64,000 bases of DNA from Albula goreensis. Taxonomy: Eukaryota; Chordata; Actinopteri; Albuliformes; Albulidae. Position numbers and translations under genes: made by a program. Under the pieces are notes generated by a model. The model saw only the letters and a list, made by a program, of their open reading frames with translations, did not search any database and was not told where the DNA came from. The stretch is from contig CM040753.1 in the NCBI GenBank assembly GCA_022829145.1, positions 4,967,384 to 5,031,383 of the forward strand, in the 5' to 3' direction. Positions 1 through 13,162 of the stretch are shown piece by piece; position 1 is the stretch's first letter; each line of letters starts with the position of its first letter.

Positions 1-1080
1 TTGTTAAAAACTTATAAACGTTTTAGAGCTCATTTTGAGAGGAAGCTGTCCTCAGCTTCACTTGTTAATTTAACTACAGGCAGCAAAATGGAGATGCCGA
101 TATAACAGTATAACTACATTATCACAATATGATCAAAATGAAATATGATGAATGACAATAGTGCTTTATGGGCCTACCACGGAACCCCCTTAGAACCAAT
201 ATAAGACTCACGCTTTGCGCAAACATTCTTTGGCCTGAAGACAGAACACAGCAGAGAGCAGTTTTGGCTTTACAATACCAGTAATAAAACATGAACTCAT
301 TGACCCAGATATTAAGGCACAACGCAGTGTATACAGACAGAAAAAAGGATGCTTGCGCTGATAATAATTGCTGACAATGTCTTGAGAGACCACGTTGCGC
401 AAAGCAGTACAATCCCGCACATTTGAACCAGCTCTGTCCCGAGCCTCTTTCTCCAAATACCCCAGGATTCCTTATATCAACACATATAATGACAGGACAT
501 TAAAGGTTAATGTTTTACCGTTCGCCTACCGTCGTGTTACAGCGCTGATAATTGTTGATAGAGATCGCTTCCGGCCGATACAACAGCAGTAAAAAGTGCA
601 ATAAAAGCTGTTCTGTTTCCACAGCTCAAGGTTGAACGGGCTGTGATGGTGATCATGTCATTTTCGATCGGCTGGCACACTCCCTTGTAGCTGCTATCAA
701 AACGTCTTCAGCGCTATTATCAGTAGTGCAGGAAAAGCCAGAAGCTCAGCAACAGTCACAGCTTGCTTTAATTATTGCAGCAAGCCACTTCAAATCCTCA
801 CAACCTCATTCAGTTTTGTAAAACAACAGATAACATAGATTACACAGGTCGTTTAGCTCTGAGCATTACACAGGTGAACAGTGCTGATGCCAAATGCTAA
901 CATAAAGGGGAAATGCAGATGTGTAGTGTAGGCTGTGAACAGCAAATCATTTACTGGCCTAGCCAATGGCTTTATTTAGAGGGACTTGTGCACACAGCAG
1001 GGGCAAAGAAGTTGGATGTGCAATTCAGAGCTCTAGCTGCACTGCCTCATCCTTGATTCAAACTGGCAACCTTCAGGAAA
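1..1080. other. Intergenic, no gene recognised
   Basis: Open frames of 65-96 codons exist on both strands around 122-592, but they overlap in several frames. None resembles a known protein, and none has a convincing exon structure. I see no repeat family that I can name here. Confidence 0.5.
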
Positions 1081-1495
1081 TCCTGCTTCCAGACCACTGC
1101 TCCACCAACCACTGCTCCACACTGCTGCTCTGACCGCTGCTCCACACTGACTGCTGCTCCACACTGCTGCTCTGACCACTGCTCCACACTGACTGCTGCT
1201 CCACACTGCTGCTCTGACCACTGTTCCCACTGACTGCTGCTCCCACACTGACTGCTGCTCCACACTGCTGCTCTGACCACTGTTCCACACTGACTGCTGC
1301 TCCACACTGCTGCTCTGACCACTGTTCCACACTGACTGCTGCTCCACACTGCTGCTCTGACCACTGTTCCACACTGACTGCTGCTCCACACTGCTGCTCT
1401 GCTGCTCTGACCACTGTTCCACACTGACTGCTGCTCCACACTGACTGCTGCTCCACACTGCTGCTCTGACCACTGCTCCACACTGATCATTTCTC
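1081..1495. repeat. Minisatellite, about 42-bp unit
   Basis: The unit alternates CCACACTGACTGCTGCT and CCACACTGCTGCTCTGACCACTG. It repeats roughly ten times with partial units and small length changes. Because 42 is a multiple of three and the unit lacks stops on the minus strand, all three minus frames stay open over about 140 codons (Gln/Ser/Val/Trp/Cys-rich). The open frames are a by-product of the repeat and are not evidence for a gene. Confidence 0.9.
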
Positions 1496-1639
1496 CACAC
1501 TGCCTCTATACTGTACTATAAACCCAGAAATATTGCAGCTGTGGCTAAACACAATGAAAGCCAGCAGGGCCTATGTGAAATCTCAGCTGCCATGTCAGGT
1601 TTCGCGAGTCAATCTGATTTAATTAGACTCGCTCATCTT

Positions 1640-2040
1640 TTTTCCATTCGAGACCGCGACGGTCAGTCAGCCGACCAGCTCAGTCACGTGCAGGTGACAC
1701 ACGTGAGCTAATCCCCTTTTCTGTTTGAAATCCTGCTCCATCAAAGCCGCGCGCAGAAGCTGGAGGAGGGGCATCGGTCCGCTTATGATCTCTGCGTGTC
1801 AGATCACCACGCCGGCTTCTCTCCGTTAGACAGAGAGCAGCTCCGCTCCGAGCGGCCAAGCGCTGCGGCGAAAAAAAAAAACCAGGAGTCCTGAATAATG
1901 ATGGGGACTCACGGATGTGCCTTTGGTCTGCTAGCGGGGCGCAGCGAGGCAGGGGGAGCAGATGGTGCCTCGGTTAGCTGACTGACTCCAGAGGAGAGCA
2001 GGAGACTCCTGTGGAGCTCAGCTGGTCACAGGCAGACACT
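1640..2040. promoter_or_regulatory. GC-rich, CpG-containing stretch; possible promoter or 5' exon
   Basis: This segment is richer in CpG than its surroundings. It carries two CACGTG E-boxes within about 20 bp (near 1685 and 1700) and a GCCGCGCGC run. It resembles a promoter or untranslated first exon, but I find no linked coding exon, so the call is only suggestive. Confidence 0.2.
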
Positions 2041-2221
2041 TCCACCATCTATACATAATAAGAAGGACATATAATGACAAAAACAGGCCTTTCAACCCAA
2101 CTAGGCTCGGCCTTTTCTGCACCCAAATCAAGGAGTGAAGAGGAGATCAGAGATCAGCACTGAGAACTTCCCCAAAAGAAGACATGATATACTTACAATA
2201 TACATACAAGAGCACAGATAA

Positions 2222-2480
2222 GAGAAAGGCCATTTGGCCGAACTAGGATTGCCATTACACTACAGTCTACGGAGAACCCAATGCTCTGTCAAGCCTAGAC
2301 ATGAACACTCAAAGGAGTTTCTGCCTCTACTACATGACCTGAAAAGCTGCTTTAAGTCCGGACAACTCTCTGTGTAAAAAAATACTTCCTGATATCATTT
2401 TGGAATTTACCCTCAGCTAATTTCCATCCGAGCTCCCCTTGCACTGCCGACCTGAAAAATATTTTGTAGTTCACCATGTT
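2222..2480 (+). repeat. Unnamed dispersed repeat, copy A
   Basis: This shares a diverged but continuous match with 14020-14290 in the same orientation. Shared blocks include a GGCCATNTGGCCGAAC head, CTGCCTC-ACTACATGACCTG, AATACTTCCTG and GGAATTTACCC. Two copies 12 kb apart with different flanks indicate an old interspersed element. I cannot assign the family. Confidence 0.6.
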
Positions 2481-3346
2481 AAACCCTTTCGTTAATTTTA
2501 AAAACTTCAATTAAAATCCATCCTTAATCTACTCAGGCTTAGCAAAAGGAGCCTAAGCGTCCCGAGAATTTCCTCCTAATGCCAGCTACAAAATAGCTCC
2601 CCTTCTTCATTCCATTCAATTTTATTGGAAACACAACTCCATACGCTCCTTTAAACTTACTACAGTTCTTAAATTGTTCACAGCTAATCAGTGACATTTA
2701 CCGAAAGTGCAACACTGTGATAATACTAATGTTGTAGCTATTTAGCTACCTAAATGTAACCTCTTCGCTGTTGCTGGCACATGCTTGTTTCCTTCAAGCC
2801 CATTAGCCAGTGTATACCACGGGCAGAAAGGTTACTAGCTGGATATCTTTTGTAATGAGGTTCACTGGTCACAAGTTAGGTCAGTAGCCAGACAACCTTT
2901 CAGAGACCAGCTTTCACCCAGCATGGCATTTTTACATGCACTGGACTAAAATGTCACAGATTCAGGCATTGGAACAGCTGCAGCCTGCGCATACTCATGC
3001 ATTACGTACGGTTTGGACAGCATACGAGCGCTAGTAAAAGGGCGTAACTGGAGTGATGTAACTAACTGTGCTGCTTGAGAGCATTCTGCTACTTCCCTTG
3101 TGATACAACATGAGCAGAAGATGAAAAGGGACACTGACAGAGCCTTCACAGAGAACGAACTGAGCTCTGACACAGTACTGACACACTTGGGTTCCGACGG
3201 CCTCAGATCTTTTCTTCTCTCACTGTGCAAGTAGGTGTGTGGGGATTCTCAGCTGTATTCAAGAGCAAAAAAAAAAAATGGCATAATACTGCTTACAAGG
3301 TCGATTCCACTGTATGCTGTCGTGAAGACTGTTCAGCAGCAGATAC

Positions 3347-3727
3347 GAGGGATGCGCCGATGTATCGACTGCACATCGGTATTGGCTGATGTTCACCTTG
3401 GCCGATGTTTATCTATTGTGTTGCATCAATTATGCACTGACTAAATGTGAAAGAGAGTTAAATTAAAAGGTTGTTTCATAAATTTGTATGATTGAATTTG
3501 TCCTCATTCAAAGACAGTGTGATGAAGGGCTGAAAGACTTTAAAACAGTTATCTTTTTTATAATGAAGATTTATTTGTTTCCCTGGCACAAAAGGGGGAA
3601 TAAACAACAACAAAAACAAAACAAACGAACAAAAAAACCCAAACCATCTGTATCTGCATCGGCTATCGACCAATTGTTATTTTAAACATCGGTATTGGCC
3701 CAGAATCTCACAATCGATGCACCCCTA
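3347..3727. mobile_element. hAT-type MITE with 8-bp target duplication
   Basis: Imperfect terminal inverted repeats (GGGATGCGCCGATGTATCG on the left, and the complement of AATCGATGCACCCC on the right) bound 381 bp with no coding capacity. The flanks carry a perfect 8-bp direct repeat, GCAGATAC, at 3339-3346 and 3728-3735. An 8-bp duplication and GGGATGC-like ends are typical of hAT elements, so this is a non-autonomous copy. Confidence 0.75.
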
Positions 3728-4039
3728 GCAGATACGGTTACTGTAGTTCACACCCACAACACTTGACATCTCGTCATATGTCTCCTAAACAACTCCTGCT
3801 GTTCTTGTGTCTACACTTATCCCCGCTGCCAATAAAGGGCCCTTCAGCGCAGCTGAAGCAGGGCTAGGGAGCCCTTCCAGCTCCGCAGCCCACCGTATAA
3901 TCTACTGCGCAGGGGGATTAACCAGCCACTTCATATCACAGCGAAGTGAGAGACAGGGAGATTAGAGAGTGTTCCCTGCTCTACTCACACGCTCAGGGTA
4001 ATAAAGCAGAGAGTGAATGCTAATCACACAGAGCTATCC

Positions 4040-4137
4040 ACACCAATACACGCATACACATACACACAGTACCTATCCCTGTATACACATACGCACGCAC
4101 GCACATACACACACGCACATACACGCACGCATCAACC

Positions 4138-4168
<31 letters not shown>

Positions 4169-4244
4169 GCATGCACACACGCACGCTCACGCACCAACCC
4201 TCTCTCTCTCAGACACACACAAACACACACACACACACCCACCC

Positions 4245-4311
<67 letters not shown>

Positions 4312-4312
4312 T
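4040..4312. repeat. Compound CA/CT microsatellite
   Basis: This consists of alternating (CA)n, (CT)n and interrupted CACG tracts. The His/Thr/Ser-Leu open frames on the plus strand and the Val-Cys/Arg-Glu frames on the minus strand are translations of this repeat only. Confidence 0.95.
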
Positions 4313-4738
4313 CCAATAATCCATTGATATGCATTTCTGACACTAACCGAGCCACAGACAAGCATATGAAACAAAACGGTTGTTATTTAACAGCAAGCAC
4401 ACAACGGAAACAAATAGAATTCTCTTTTGTTCAGCTGGGAATGAAGTGTTCTTGCACACAAGCATCAGTCAATGAGTCCATGGGATCCCAGAGCGAGCTC
4501 CGTGGTTCCCCTCAGATACACTTGCTGCATAGCGAATGGAATGTTACGCCGTCGTACCACGATCTGCTCGTCAGCTGTGCCGATGGCGCTCTTTTAAAGG
4601 GCTGACCGGCGCAGCGCTGGGTCCTCTGGAGCGGGGACTCACGGTTTAGACGGAACATATAAGAACTGCAGACATAATGTACTGATTCAGGACTGTGTGT
4701 TCATCTGACGTCTGATGAATTATTCAGGCATTCCAGAG

Positions 4739-4768
4739 ATTTGTGTGTGTGTGTGTGTGTGTGAGTGA

Positions 4769-4815
<47 letters not shown>
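4739..4815. repeat. GT/GA microsatellite
   Basis: A (GT)n tract is followed by (GA)n with one interruption. Confidence 0.95.
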
Positions 4816-4817
<2 letters not shown>

Positions 4818-6794
4818 GATAAGCGTGGTGACAGAGGCCCAGCTCCCACTGGGGGAATATTGAATTGATGGCAGTAAGAGATTTCAGAGATTTCAGTCTC
4901 TTTCAAGTTATTTGAGCCATTCAAAAACTTTTTTTTTATATCCACAGCAGAATTCAGTGATTTGGACAAACCAGTCAGGTACAAGTAGCAGGAAATGAAA
5001 GTAACACTAGCCAAGCAAAAATTCTGCATGTCTTTGAAAAATCTGACTTTAAATACTTTGACTGTTCTCCCCTTTTTCAGTCTGTTTGTTTAGATGATGC
5101 AACAACTCTGGTAACTCCACCCATTTTCGGTGTCATGAACCCCGACACTCATTTTCCCAAACTAGAATACCCCACCAAAATTGACTACCCACCACCATAC
5201 CCCCGAAAAAAACCTTCCAGAATCCCATTCCCCCCTCCCTCACCCCACCACCTTGACAAAATTACAGTCTGAAGGTGAAAGCTTAAGTTCTGCACACTGT
5301 TGTGAGGAACAGGAAGGGAACGTGCCGTACACAGTGTGCTGGAGCTGAATGACTCTTTGTATTTAACTCTACAGAGTGGCTTGAGCTCTGAGAGTCACAC
5401 TGCCTCACTCCCATCCACCCCACGCTGACCGTATATCCATCACCCAGCCGACACAAAACAGCATCAATTACATGAATGAATGGGTATACAAACAATATTC
5501 TGAAAAACAAAACAGATCAACCATCATATTAACTATATCCACCTGCATTACATAAATGTTTAAGTACATGTAATATCTTCTGTTTAATCACTGTCATTTC
5601 TCCATGATTTATGAAATTGGAATAATGCTCATATTTTGCTTGCCTTAATTTACACGGGCAGTACGGTTAAATCAACAGGTGTGAACACCAAGGATTGAGA
5701 GTTCATAATGACTGTGCAACAGTAAACACCAGAAAACAAAAAAAGAGCCCTCAACCCAAATTTAAGGATATGATAAAAATGTACGTTTTTAGTAGAATTC
5801 GTCCAGTCCAGCTGCCCATACTTTTGACATGAGATGGAAAACAACAGGGTTTAAAAAACCACCAGGGTTTTGTTACGTGGTTTCTCATTGACAGTGAAAA
5901 CTGTTTGTGAATAATTATCTGACCGTGTTGTATATTTAGCGCAGTCTAAAAATAGCGGTCTTTTAGAGTCCTTTTTGCCCCCTTCAAACCACTGAACCGT
6001 CCAGCAAAAACAAAAACGATCGACTGCCCAACCACCACCACCACCACCCCCACGCCTTGCCAAAAAGCCACCAGCAGTAATGGAAGGAACGCATGAAGGT
6101 TTTGCTCTTTTCCCCACCTACACCTTTTTTTTTTTTTTTTTAAGTGCACTCCTGGGCAATTTCACTTGTAAATTACCCAGCAATCTCTATCAAAGGACTC
6201 TTCCCTCCCACTCACAAATCACTGCTGTAAAGAAGCCTGTTGGAGGGAATACAAGGGCCATGGTGACACATTCTGCCACAGAATTCATCCGCAATCCACA
6301 CAACCACATTCATCTACATTAACTGCTCAAATTGCTGTTCTTCACATTTATACATGTTAAATATATTACATACTTTTTGCTCATATGTAACACGTAACTT
6401 GTGACCCCATATTGTATGAAATTATCTTGAACAGCAGTGTTTTAAAACACTATATTGCCATGGCAATCAGCTTTTTTTGTTATTTGTCTAGAATCAATTA
6501 TATACGCCGATATATACGGTACATACATATAGGATATATTATTTACATTCAAATTTTCTTTCGATCTTTGAAATTCATTATGAACAGCAAAGTGTGCCCA
6601 CTAAGTGGTCAGGCAGGTAATCGGTTTCAGTTGCGCAAGAAAAACACTTAAAAGTAAAACAGATAATTCAACAAGACTTCACAGAAAAGTTCAAAGGACC
6701 AATTTCGGACTATTTATTCGATGCATGCTCACTAGGGCTACAGCTAAGCGCCTATGTGCCAGAGTAAATTTACTGTGTATGATAAACTCACACA

Positions 6795-6827
<33 letters not shown>

Positions 6828-7920
6828 ATTTATATAAAATGACCTTATTTCAAAATTAAATATTGATCGAAGATGGCTTCTATTGAGTCAGGGCACAAGG
6901 GAAGTCAAGATTTTTGTTTCTGGTCAGTATGTATTTTATTAATACTTAGAACAAACTTTAGGTACATAAGTGGGAGGGCAGACGTCAGCTGATGTAGATT
7001 AAGGAGGGGATTTCAGGTGAGTGGGAGTTTTGGGGGAGGGGCTAAAGAGAGGGCGGAGAGGCACTCTCCCATTGGAGGGTCCCGCGGGAACGCTCTGCTG
7101 GGCTCGTCAGTGCCCCGCCCACTCTTCCTGCAAGGAGCACATGGAAAAGGGAACGGCGGGATGAGACAATGAAAGAGGGAGAGCGCAGGAGTCCTCACCC
7201 CGCTATCCGCCCCAAGCACTTCCTGTCTGGAAATCGCGGCTACCTAACCAGGGTAGGGCTGTTACAACAGGCACCCTCAGCAAGGCTGTGCTTTACAATA
7301 CGTGTTTAAGACTGTGCTTCCAGAGGTGATACGCCATGAAGGTTAAAGCTTCACCGCAGCCAAATGAACTTCCATATTTTACTCAAAGAAATACTGAAAA
7401 CAGAAGGACATAATGGTAACTTTATGAATGGGATACCTCAAGTTATTCAACATAAAACCGACTCCAGGATTTATGTGAGCAAGTGCTGGCTGACCTCACA
7501 TCTGATCCAGCCAATCATAGCGTTTACACCAAACCAACCAATTACTGCTTCTTTTATGGCTGACCCAGCCAATCACAGCCCTTTTACACAATCCAGCCAA
7601 TCACACAAAAAACGTATATGTGAATACCCAATTCAAAGCGCCAGCGTGTATGTATATATACAGACCATTTCTACAGCACCCATTTCCTTCAGATAGTAGT
7701 GTGACCACTAAGCAGTTACATAAAGAAATCACATACCTTACTATGAAAAAGAAAAATGTATGAATAGTAGAGACCCTGATAAAACTGCTCTCATTATGCA
7801 TGTACAAGAGCACGGTCTGTGCCAACATGAGCGTGCGATAATACGAACAGTCCAGGCACTCCTGAACAGGAAATGATGTAAAGGCAGCGCTCACTAGGTG
7901 ATGTCATCACCCTGTGTAGA
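4816..7920. other. Intergenic, no gene recognised
   Basis: Only short chance frames are present. The region contains a C-rich stretch near 5100-5260, a T-run at 6124-6141 and a (CA)n tract at about 6795-6826. I see no splice-framed coding block or named repeat. Confidence 0.5.
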
Positions 7921-7922
7921 TG

Positions 7923-7924
<2 letters not shown>

Positions 7925-7993
<69 letters not shown>
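7925..7993. repeat. CA microsatellite
   Basis: An almost uninterrupted (CA)n tract of about 69 bp. Confidence 0.97.
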
Positions 7994-7997
<4 letters not shown>

Positions 7998-8249
7998 CCG
8001 GCAGCTTTGGCTGGGCACACAGGTACTCACGCAGGCTTTGTTTGTTTGGTGACTGTGTGAGGGACTGTAGGGACAGGCACACCCGTCGTGCTGGTACTCT
8101 GCAAGCTCTGGGGCCCTCCCTGGTCATTGAGTGACCTGGTAAAAACATGCCTGGGGGGGGCCACAAGAGCGGAGAGGGGGGGTGGGGTTACTGTGAGTGC
8201 GTCCTTCACTGTAGCAGCAATGGGACAGGGGCCAGGTTACACGATAACG

Positions 8250-9880
8250 AAGCTCAGTCTCTCTCTCTCTCTCTCTCTCTGGCCCTTCCCGGCTTCGCCC
8301 GCCCGCCCGACCCCCACCCCCTGCAGAGCCCTCCAGGCATTTGGAACAGCACCCCAGGGGCCCTACGTTCTGCTATTTTGGGCTCAAACCCCCCTTCCCC
8401 TACCCCCCACCCCACCCCACCACCCCCCACTGCAACACACTGATGCTAAAAATAGGTTCCATTCTCCCTGCTGGCACACACCCCCTCCCTTTCTTTCTCT
8501 CCACTCTCTCTCCCTTTCCTTCTCCCTTATTTCCTCATTCTCATTTGAACCAATCTGTTCAGCAGTCAAACCTTTCCCTTAAGGTACAGCCTCTCCCTCC
8601 CACACACTCTAAAGGCTACATTCAATCAAACACACTTAAGTCTCTTGAAGGGCATGTGCAATTCAATCAAAATGGACTTCAGTCTTTTTACAGGTGTATG
8701 CTATTCAGTTTTAAAACATAAAGAAGACATTTTAAAGGACATGTTTACTTGTCTCCAAAGTGTAACACACTCAACGATAATTACACTGTGATACAAAGTC
8801 TGTTCTGAGTGAGCTAAATATGTTCTTAATGAGACTAAGTGCGTCCGATCCAGCTGTGGGTGTGAGATCGTTGGCAACCACTACATCCGTCATGCGGACT
8901 GGGGAAACCGCTGAGGGTATCCGGAAGGGCAGCTGATAACACTCAGCTGGGAGTGACCGCTGTATGCACAGGGTTTAATTTTAGTGCCGTGATAAAACGG
9001 AAGTAATAAACGCACATTTCATAGCTGTGAATCACTGTGACATCACAGCTGGCGTGGGATGCCGCAGTACGCCCAGTCCATGGCGGGGTTTGAGGTTGCC
9101 ACGGAGACACCACCCAGCACCGCGGTAACCTGCCAGAGGGGTGCTTTAGTGATGTCGGTACTTCATTGATGTCTGCCGCATTAACTGGTCCGGGCACGTT
9201 ATTAGCCTGGCCTTTGCTGGCACTTTTGCTCATATCAAATCAGACAAAGGCACTTAAAGCATGTTCCCCTGTGCCGTAATTTCCTCTGGACATGAGTATC
9301 TGCTCAATGACTGTACTGTAATGTAATGATCAACCCTGTACACTGATATCCCACACACTTGCACACACCCCCCCCCAACCCCCACACCAGCAAACACTCA
9401 CAATCAGAGTCAAATACAACCAGCGTTACGTTTACGATAAAGGCAATGAGTTGTAAAATGCAGGATTGTACTGGCATTGCTGTCATGCAGCGTGTGGGGG
9501 AAAAAAAAAAACAAATGGCCTAAGTTAAGTGTTGCTTTTCAGGGTATAATCGAGGAAGAAAACACAGGCTTGTATGAGCTGGCATCTGTGTGGGCAGACT
9601 ACCTGCCATGTGTGAATGGAGATGATTCTATTCAAGGAACATTTACTCTGTGTTCCCTCCTTCGCCCAATCACTCTCTCTCTCTCTCTCCATTTCCTATT
9701 CTTCTCTCCCACCGCCTCCTCTTTTTCGATCTTCCTCCCCTTTCCCCACTCTCTTCCTCCCTCCCTCCAGCTCTCTTTTCATTTCCCATGCTCCCTCTCT
9801 CTTTCTTTCCAGCTCTCTCTCTCTTCCTTCCCCTTACTCCCTCTCTATTCCCCCAGTCTCCCTGCTCTCAGCCACTTGTA
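8250..9880. repeat. Pyrimidine-rich stretches with (CT)n tracts
   Basis: (CT)n at about 8258-8281, CT/C-rich sequence at 8390-8560, and a long C/T-biased stretch at 9660-9860. The Ser/Leu/Pro-rich plus-strand open frames here are products of composition. Nothing else is recognisable. Confidence 0.7.
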
Positions 9881-10399
9881 GGCGTTAAGCACAGGCCCTC
9901 ATTGACATCACTCACAAGGGCCTCTTCTCTCCTCTGCAGTCATTATGAAAACCTGCCGAGCATCGCAATGCACTCCGAGCCGTCATTTCCGTTAAGGACA
10001 GAAAGGGCCCTTTCTCCGCTGGGGAGGTGGACGGGGAGAACGGAAATCCTAACTTTTCTAACTTTTTTTTTTCTAATGATCCCCCCCCCCCCAACCCCCC
10101 ACTGTCCCGCGCCCCCAACCCATCAGTGCGTCACCATGGCATCCCCACCCGCTGGGGGCACACTCTCACCCACATGAATCCCACACATGATTAACATGGG
10201 AGCACACATGAACTCCCACCCTCACACCTCCACCGCAACACCATCCTTAGCCTCAATGCTACATTCACGGACCTCATTTCTGTCCCAATGCATCAGGCAA
10301 GGGCAATCTGGCACAGTGGATGGGCCATCTATAAGCACGCCTGCAACTCAGGACTGCCTGTTACTCAAAGCAGCACTGAATAATTCAATAGTCACATTA

Positions 10400-10735
10400 G
10401 CAAGGTAGCCCCAGCAACTCTAATAGCCTTGCTAGCGCTGGTAGCCTTGGTAGATTCAGTAGCCTTGTTAGTGTTAGCAGCCTTGATAGCCTCATTATCC
10501 CCAGAATCCCCAATAGCCTTGTTAACCCCAGTGGCCCTGCTAGACCTGTTAGCTTCATGTAGCCCTGATAGCCTTGTTAGCCCCATGTAACCCTGATAGC
10601 CTTGTTAGCCCCATGTAGCCCTGATAGCCTTGTTAGCCCCATGTAACCCTGATAGCCTTGTTAGCCCCATGTAGCCCTGACGGCCTTGTTAGCCGGATGA
10701 AGCCCTGATAGCCTTGTTAGCCCCAGAGCCTCGTC
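10400..10735. repeat. Minisatellite, 28-bp unit
   Basis: CCCTGATAGCCTTGTTAGCC plus CCATGTAG repeats nearly perfectly from about 10563 to 10735. More diverged units (GCCTTGNTAG-) extend back to about 10400. The gradient from diverged to near-identical units suggests recent amplification of the right part. Confidence 0.85.
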
Positions 10736-10922
10736 CTGTGGTGCAGTGGTCTGCAGGGGTGGAGGAATGCTTTTGGGCTGGGCTGCTGCACCAGGCTGAT
10801 CCCTCTCACCCACCAGCACACCTACCTGAGTCAACAGAGTCACACAAAAGGCACAGAGCTCAACAAAGTCCCCTTGTGTCCCCTCCACACACATGCCTAT
10901 ATGCACACATATGCATACACAT

Positions 10923-10998
10923 GCATACACACACACACACACACACACACTCACTCACTCACTCACTCACACACTCACACACTCACACACTCACATAC
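10923..10998. repeat. CA and CACT/CTCA microsatellite
   Basis: A (CA)n tract is followed by (CTCA)n and CACACT units. Confidence 0.93.
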
Positions 10999-11861
10999 AT
11001 TTTCCTGTCATTCTCCAGTGAAACATCCTTCCCCGGCTTGTCCAGACTCAAACGGTGCACCCTGTGTGCAGAGGGCCAGACTCACACAGGGCCTGGGGCG
11101 AGATAGCGATGGGGAGCTGGAGAAAAAGAGTCTCCAGTCAGGCCCAGCATGTCCAGGCACAGCCAACCACACTGCTGCGCTCTGACACTAAGGCCCTATG
11201 AGAGGAGCTTGACAACAGACCCCAGCCCAGGCTGACAGCCAATCCCTGCTGCTCTGTCATCCAACAGACACGTTTACCCCGAATCTGAAGAGAAGCTTCC
11301 CTTTTCTCAGCATTCCGGTCTGACTCGCCGAGGCACAAAATTCACTGGGCACGATAAAGATGCATCTGTACTGGTCTGACATCATTCAGACCATTACCGT
11401 CTGACCAGTGTGTACCGCGCTCAAGGTGCCAAAGTTTACTTTCAAAATAAGATGCAAAGTGTGGTTAGCGTTAGATGCCGAAAATTTAATCGAGTCTCTG
11501 TTGGTTGTTACATTTTAAAATCTGTTATTACCAAATGGTTGTGAAAGTGAAGTGGTCTGTGGCTCCGTATGTGCTTTGCATTGTGGGTAGACTCTGGAGG
11601 ACTGAATTATGCAAGACCATGATGAAAGACCATTTAAGTGTGCCTTGCCTGTGAGACCATTTCACTGTGAAATAATGCGAGTGTATGAGTGTGAGGAAAA
11701 ACATACGATCAAGTGAAAAATATCACCTCCTGAAGCATCACCAGTACAGAAGACAGCACCAGTCATCTCACTGTGTACATATCTTCTGAAAAGAGCTGAG
11801 ATCATTTTTTAATTACTTCATGAAAGAACAGCCATTATGTATTTTGCTGCTTTAAAAGACA

Positions 11862-12080
11862 GCCTGTAGTCTAGTGGTTAAGGTAAATGACTGGGACCCT
11901 TGAGGTTGGTGGTTCAAGTCCAGTCCCCAATCCAGCCACAGCAAGAACACCAGTGCTGTTGGGCCCTCAAGCAAGGCCCTTAACCACAAATTGCTCCCTT
12001 GGGGGATTGGCCCTTGGCTAGCCTAATCAACTGTAAGTCACATTGGATAAAAGCTTCAGCTAAATGGCAATAATGTACAC
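11862..12080 (+). mobile_element. tRNA-derived SINE, near full length
   Basis: The head TAGTCTAGTGGTTAAGG resembles a tRNA A box, and GGTTCAAGTCC matches the RNA polymerase III B box. The body (AGCCACAGCAAGAACACCA, GGGCCCTCAAGCAAGGCCC) and the tail TTGGATAAAAGC-TCAGCTAAATG followed by short repeats match the copies at 29783-30003 and 44738-44834. This is the tail type found on many teleost SINEs. Confidence 0.85.
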
Positions 12081-12119
12081 TGGAATGTACACCCGTTGAC
12101 AAAACTAATAATTATATTT

Positions 12120-12262
12120 TTTTGTACATTATCTATTTACGTGGCTCTTGTATTGTTCAGGGGTGCTGTGGCAGTGCCCCATCTGGGATTTGAACCTGCA
12201 ATCTTAAACCAACCTCAAGACCCATGAGTCCATACCCTTGAAAGCAGCGCAATACAACTAAA
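12120..12262 (-). mobile_element. Second tRNA-like SINE fragment, opposite orientation
   Basis: On the minus strand the segment contains a clear B box, GGTTCAAATCC (complement of 12187-12197), preceded by a tRNA-like head. It is followed by GGGGCACTGCCACAGCACCCC, a body typical of fish SINEs. It abuts the plus-strand SINE tail to tail. Confidence 0.55.
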
Positions 12263-13040
12263 TGAAGAAGTGGCACACAGGGCGTGCTTCAGTTCATTAT
12301 ATGACCCATATTTCTGCAGAACCGATTCCCCGCAGTGCACGCATGAACATTTGGATACCGCTTAAAATGGCTCACCAGGGAGGAGAGAGCGTGTGTGAAA
12401 GCAGGCAAAAAATAACTCCACGGGAACACGGTGTGCTAATGAACTATTTCCACACTGCACAGTCAGGGGCTGCATTTCACAGTGCAGAGGGACATCTAGC
12501 CGAGCTGCTAGCCTCGATAAGTAGCTTCTTCCGAGATCGCACGGGGCCACATTCGGAGGGAAATCGCTTCGAAGTGCATGGGCGCAAAAAGCAAACAAGT
12601 AATCCCTAGCGCGCTCACAAACAAACAGTGAACAATGCCTTCAGCACAGCCGCGGCCCCTCGTATCATCAGAATCAAATGCTACCCACTGGCGCTAAAAG
12701 AGCGGGCGTTTACCGCGTCTCCGCCGACGCCATAGGATGTGCGCGGCTGACAGGATGCGCAGGATTTGGGCGGGGGGTTTTTTTTTTCTTGTGACATGCA
12801 GTATGAGGCACGTTAGTCATCGTTACCCACGCGCCTCGCTGTCGAGCGCTGAGGCAGCTTCGCGCAGATTCACTCAGATTCATGCCATGTGTTACACAAG
12901 AGCCCGCAGCTTGCATTAGCAGCAGGGACTTAGCCCAAATAAGAGCCAGAGCCATCCCTCCAGGCCAGAGGGCCAGAACCGGCCCCACCTCCCCTCCCCT
13001 CACTGCCCCTCGCCGCCCGTGTACCTGGAAACGGCTGACA
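12263..13040. other. Intergenic, CpG-containing, no gene recognised
   Basis: A 115-codon plus-strand frame (12262-12609) and shorter antisense frames coincide here. The sequence has scattered CpGs but no recognisable protein, no supported splice structure and no repeat that I know. Confidence 0.4.
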
Positions 13041-13042
13041 CG

Positions 13043-13162
<120 letters not shown>

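Noticed and set aside
4013-4605. His/Thr open frames
   Set aside because: Translation of CA/CT microsatellite sequence.
9477-10177. Ser/Leu/Pro-rich open frames of 90-175 codons
   Set aside because: They follow a C/T-biased stretch in several frames at once, which is a composition artefact.
12187-12197. B-box-like GGTTCAAATCC considered as a tRNA gene
   Set aside because: There is no cloverleaf or acceptor stem pairing. It belongs to a SINE-type tRNA-derived head.
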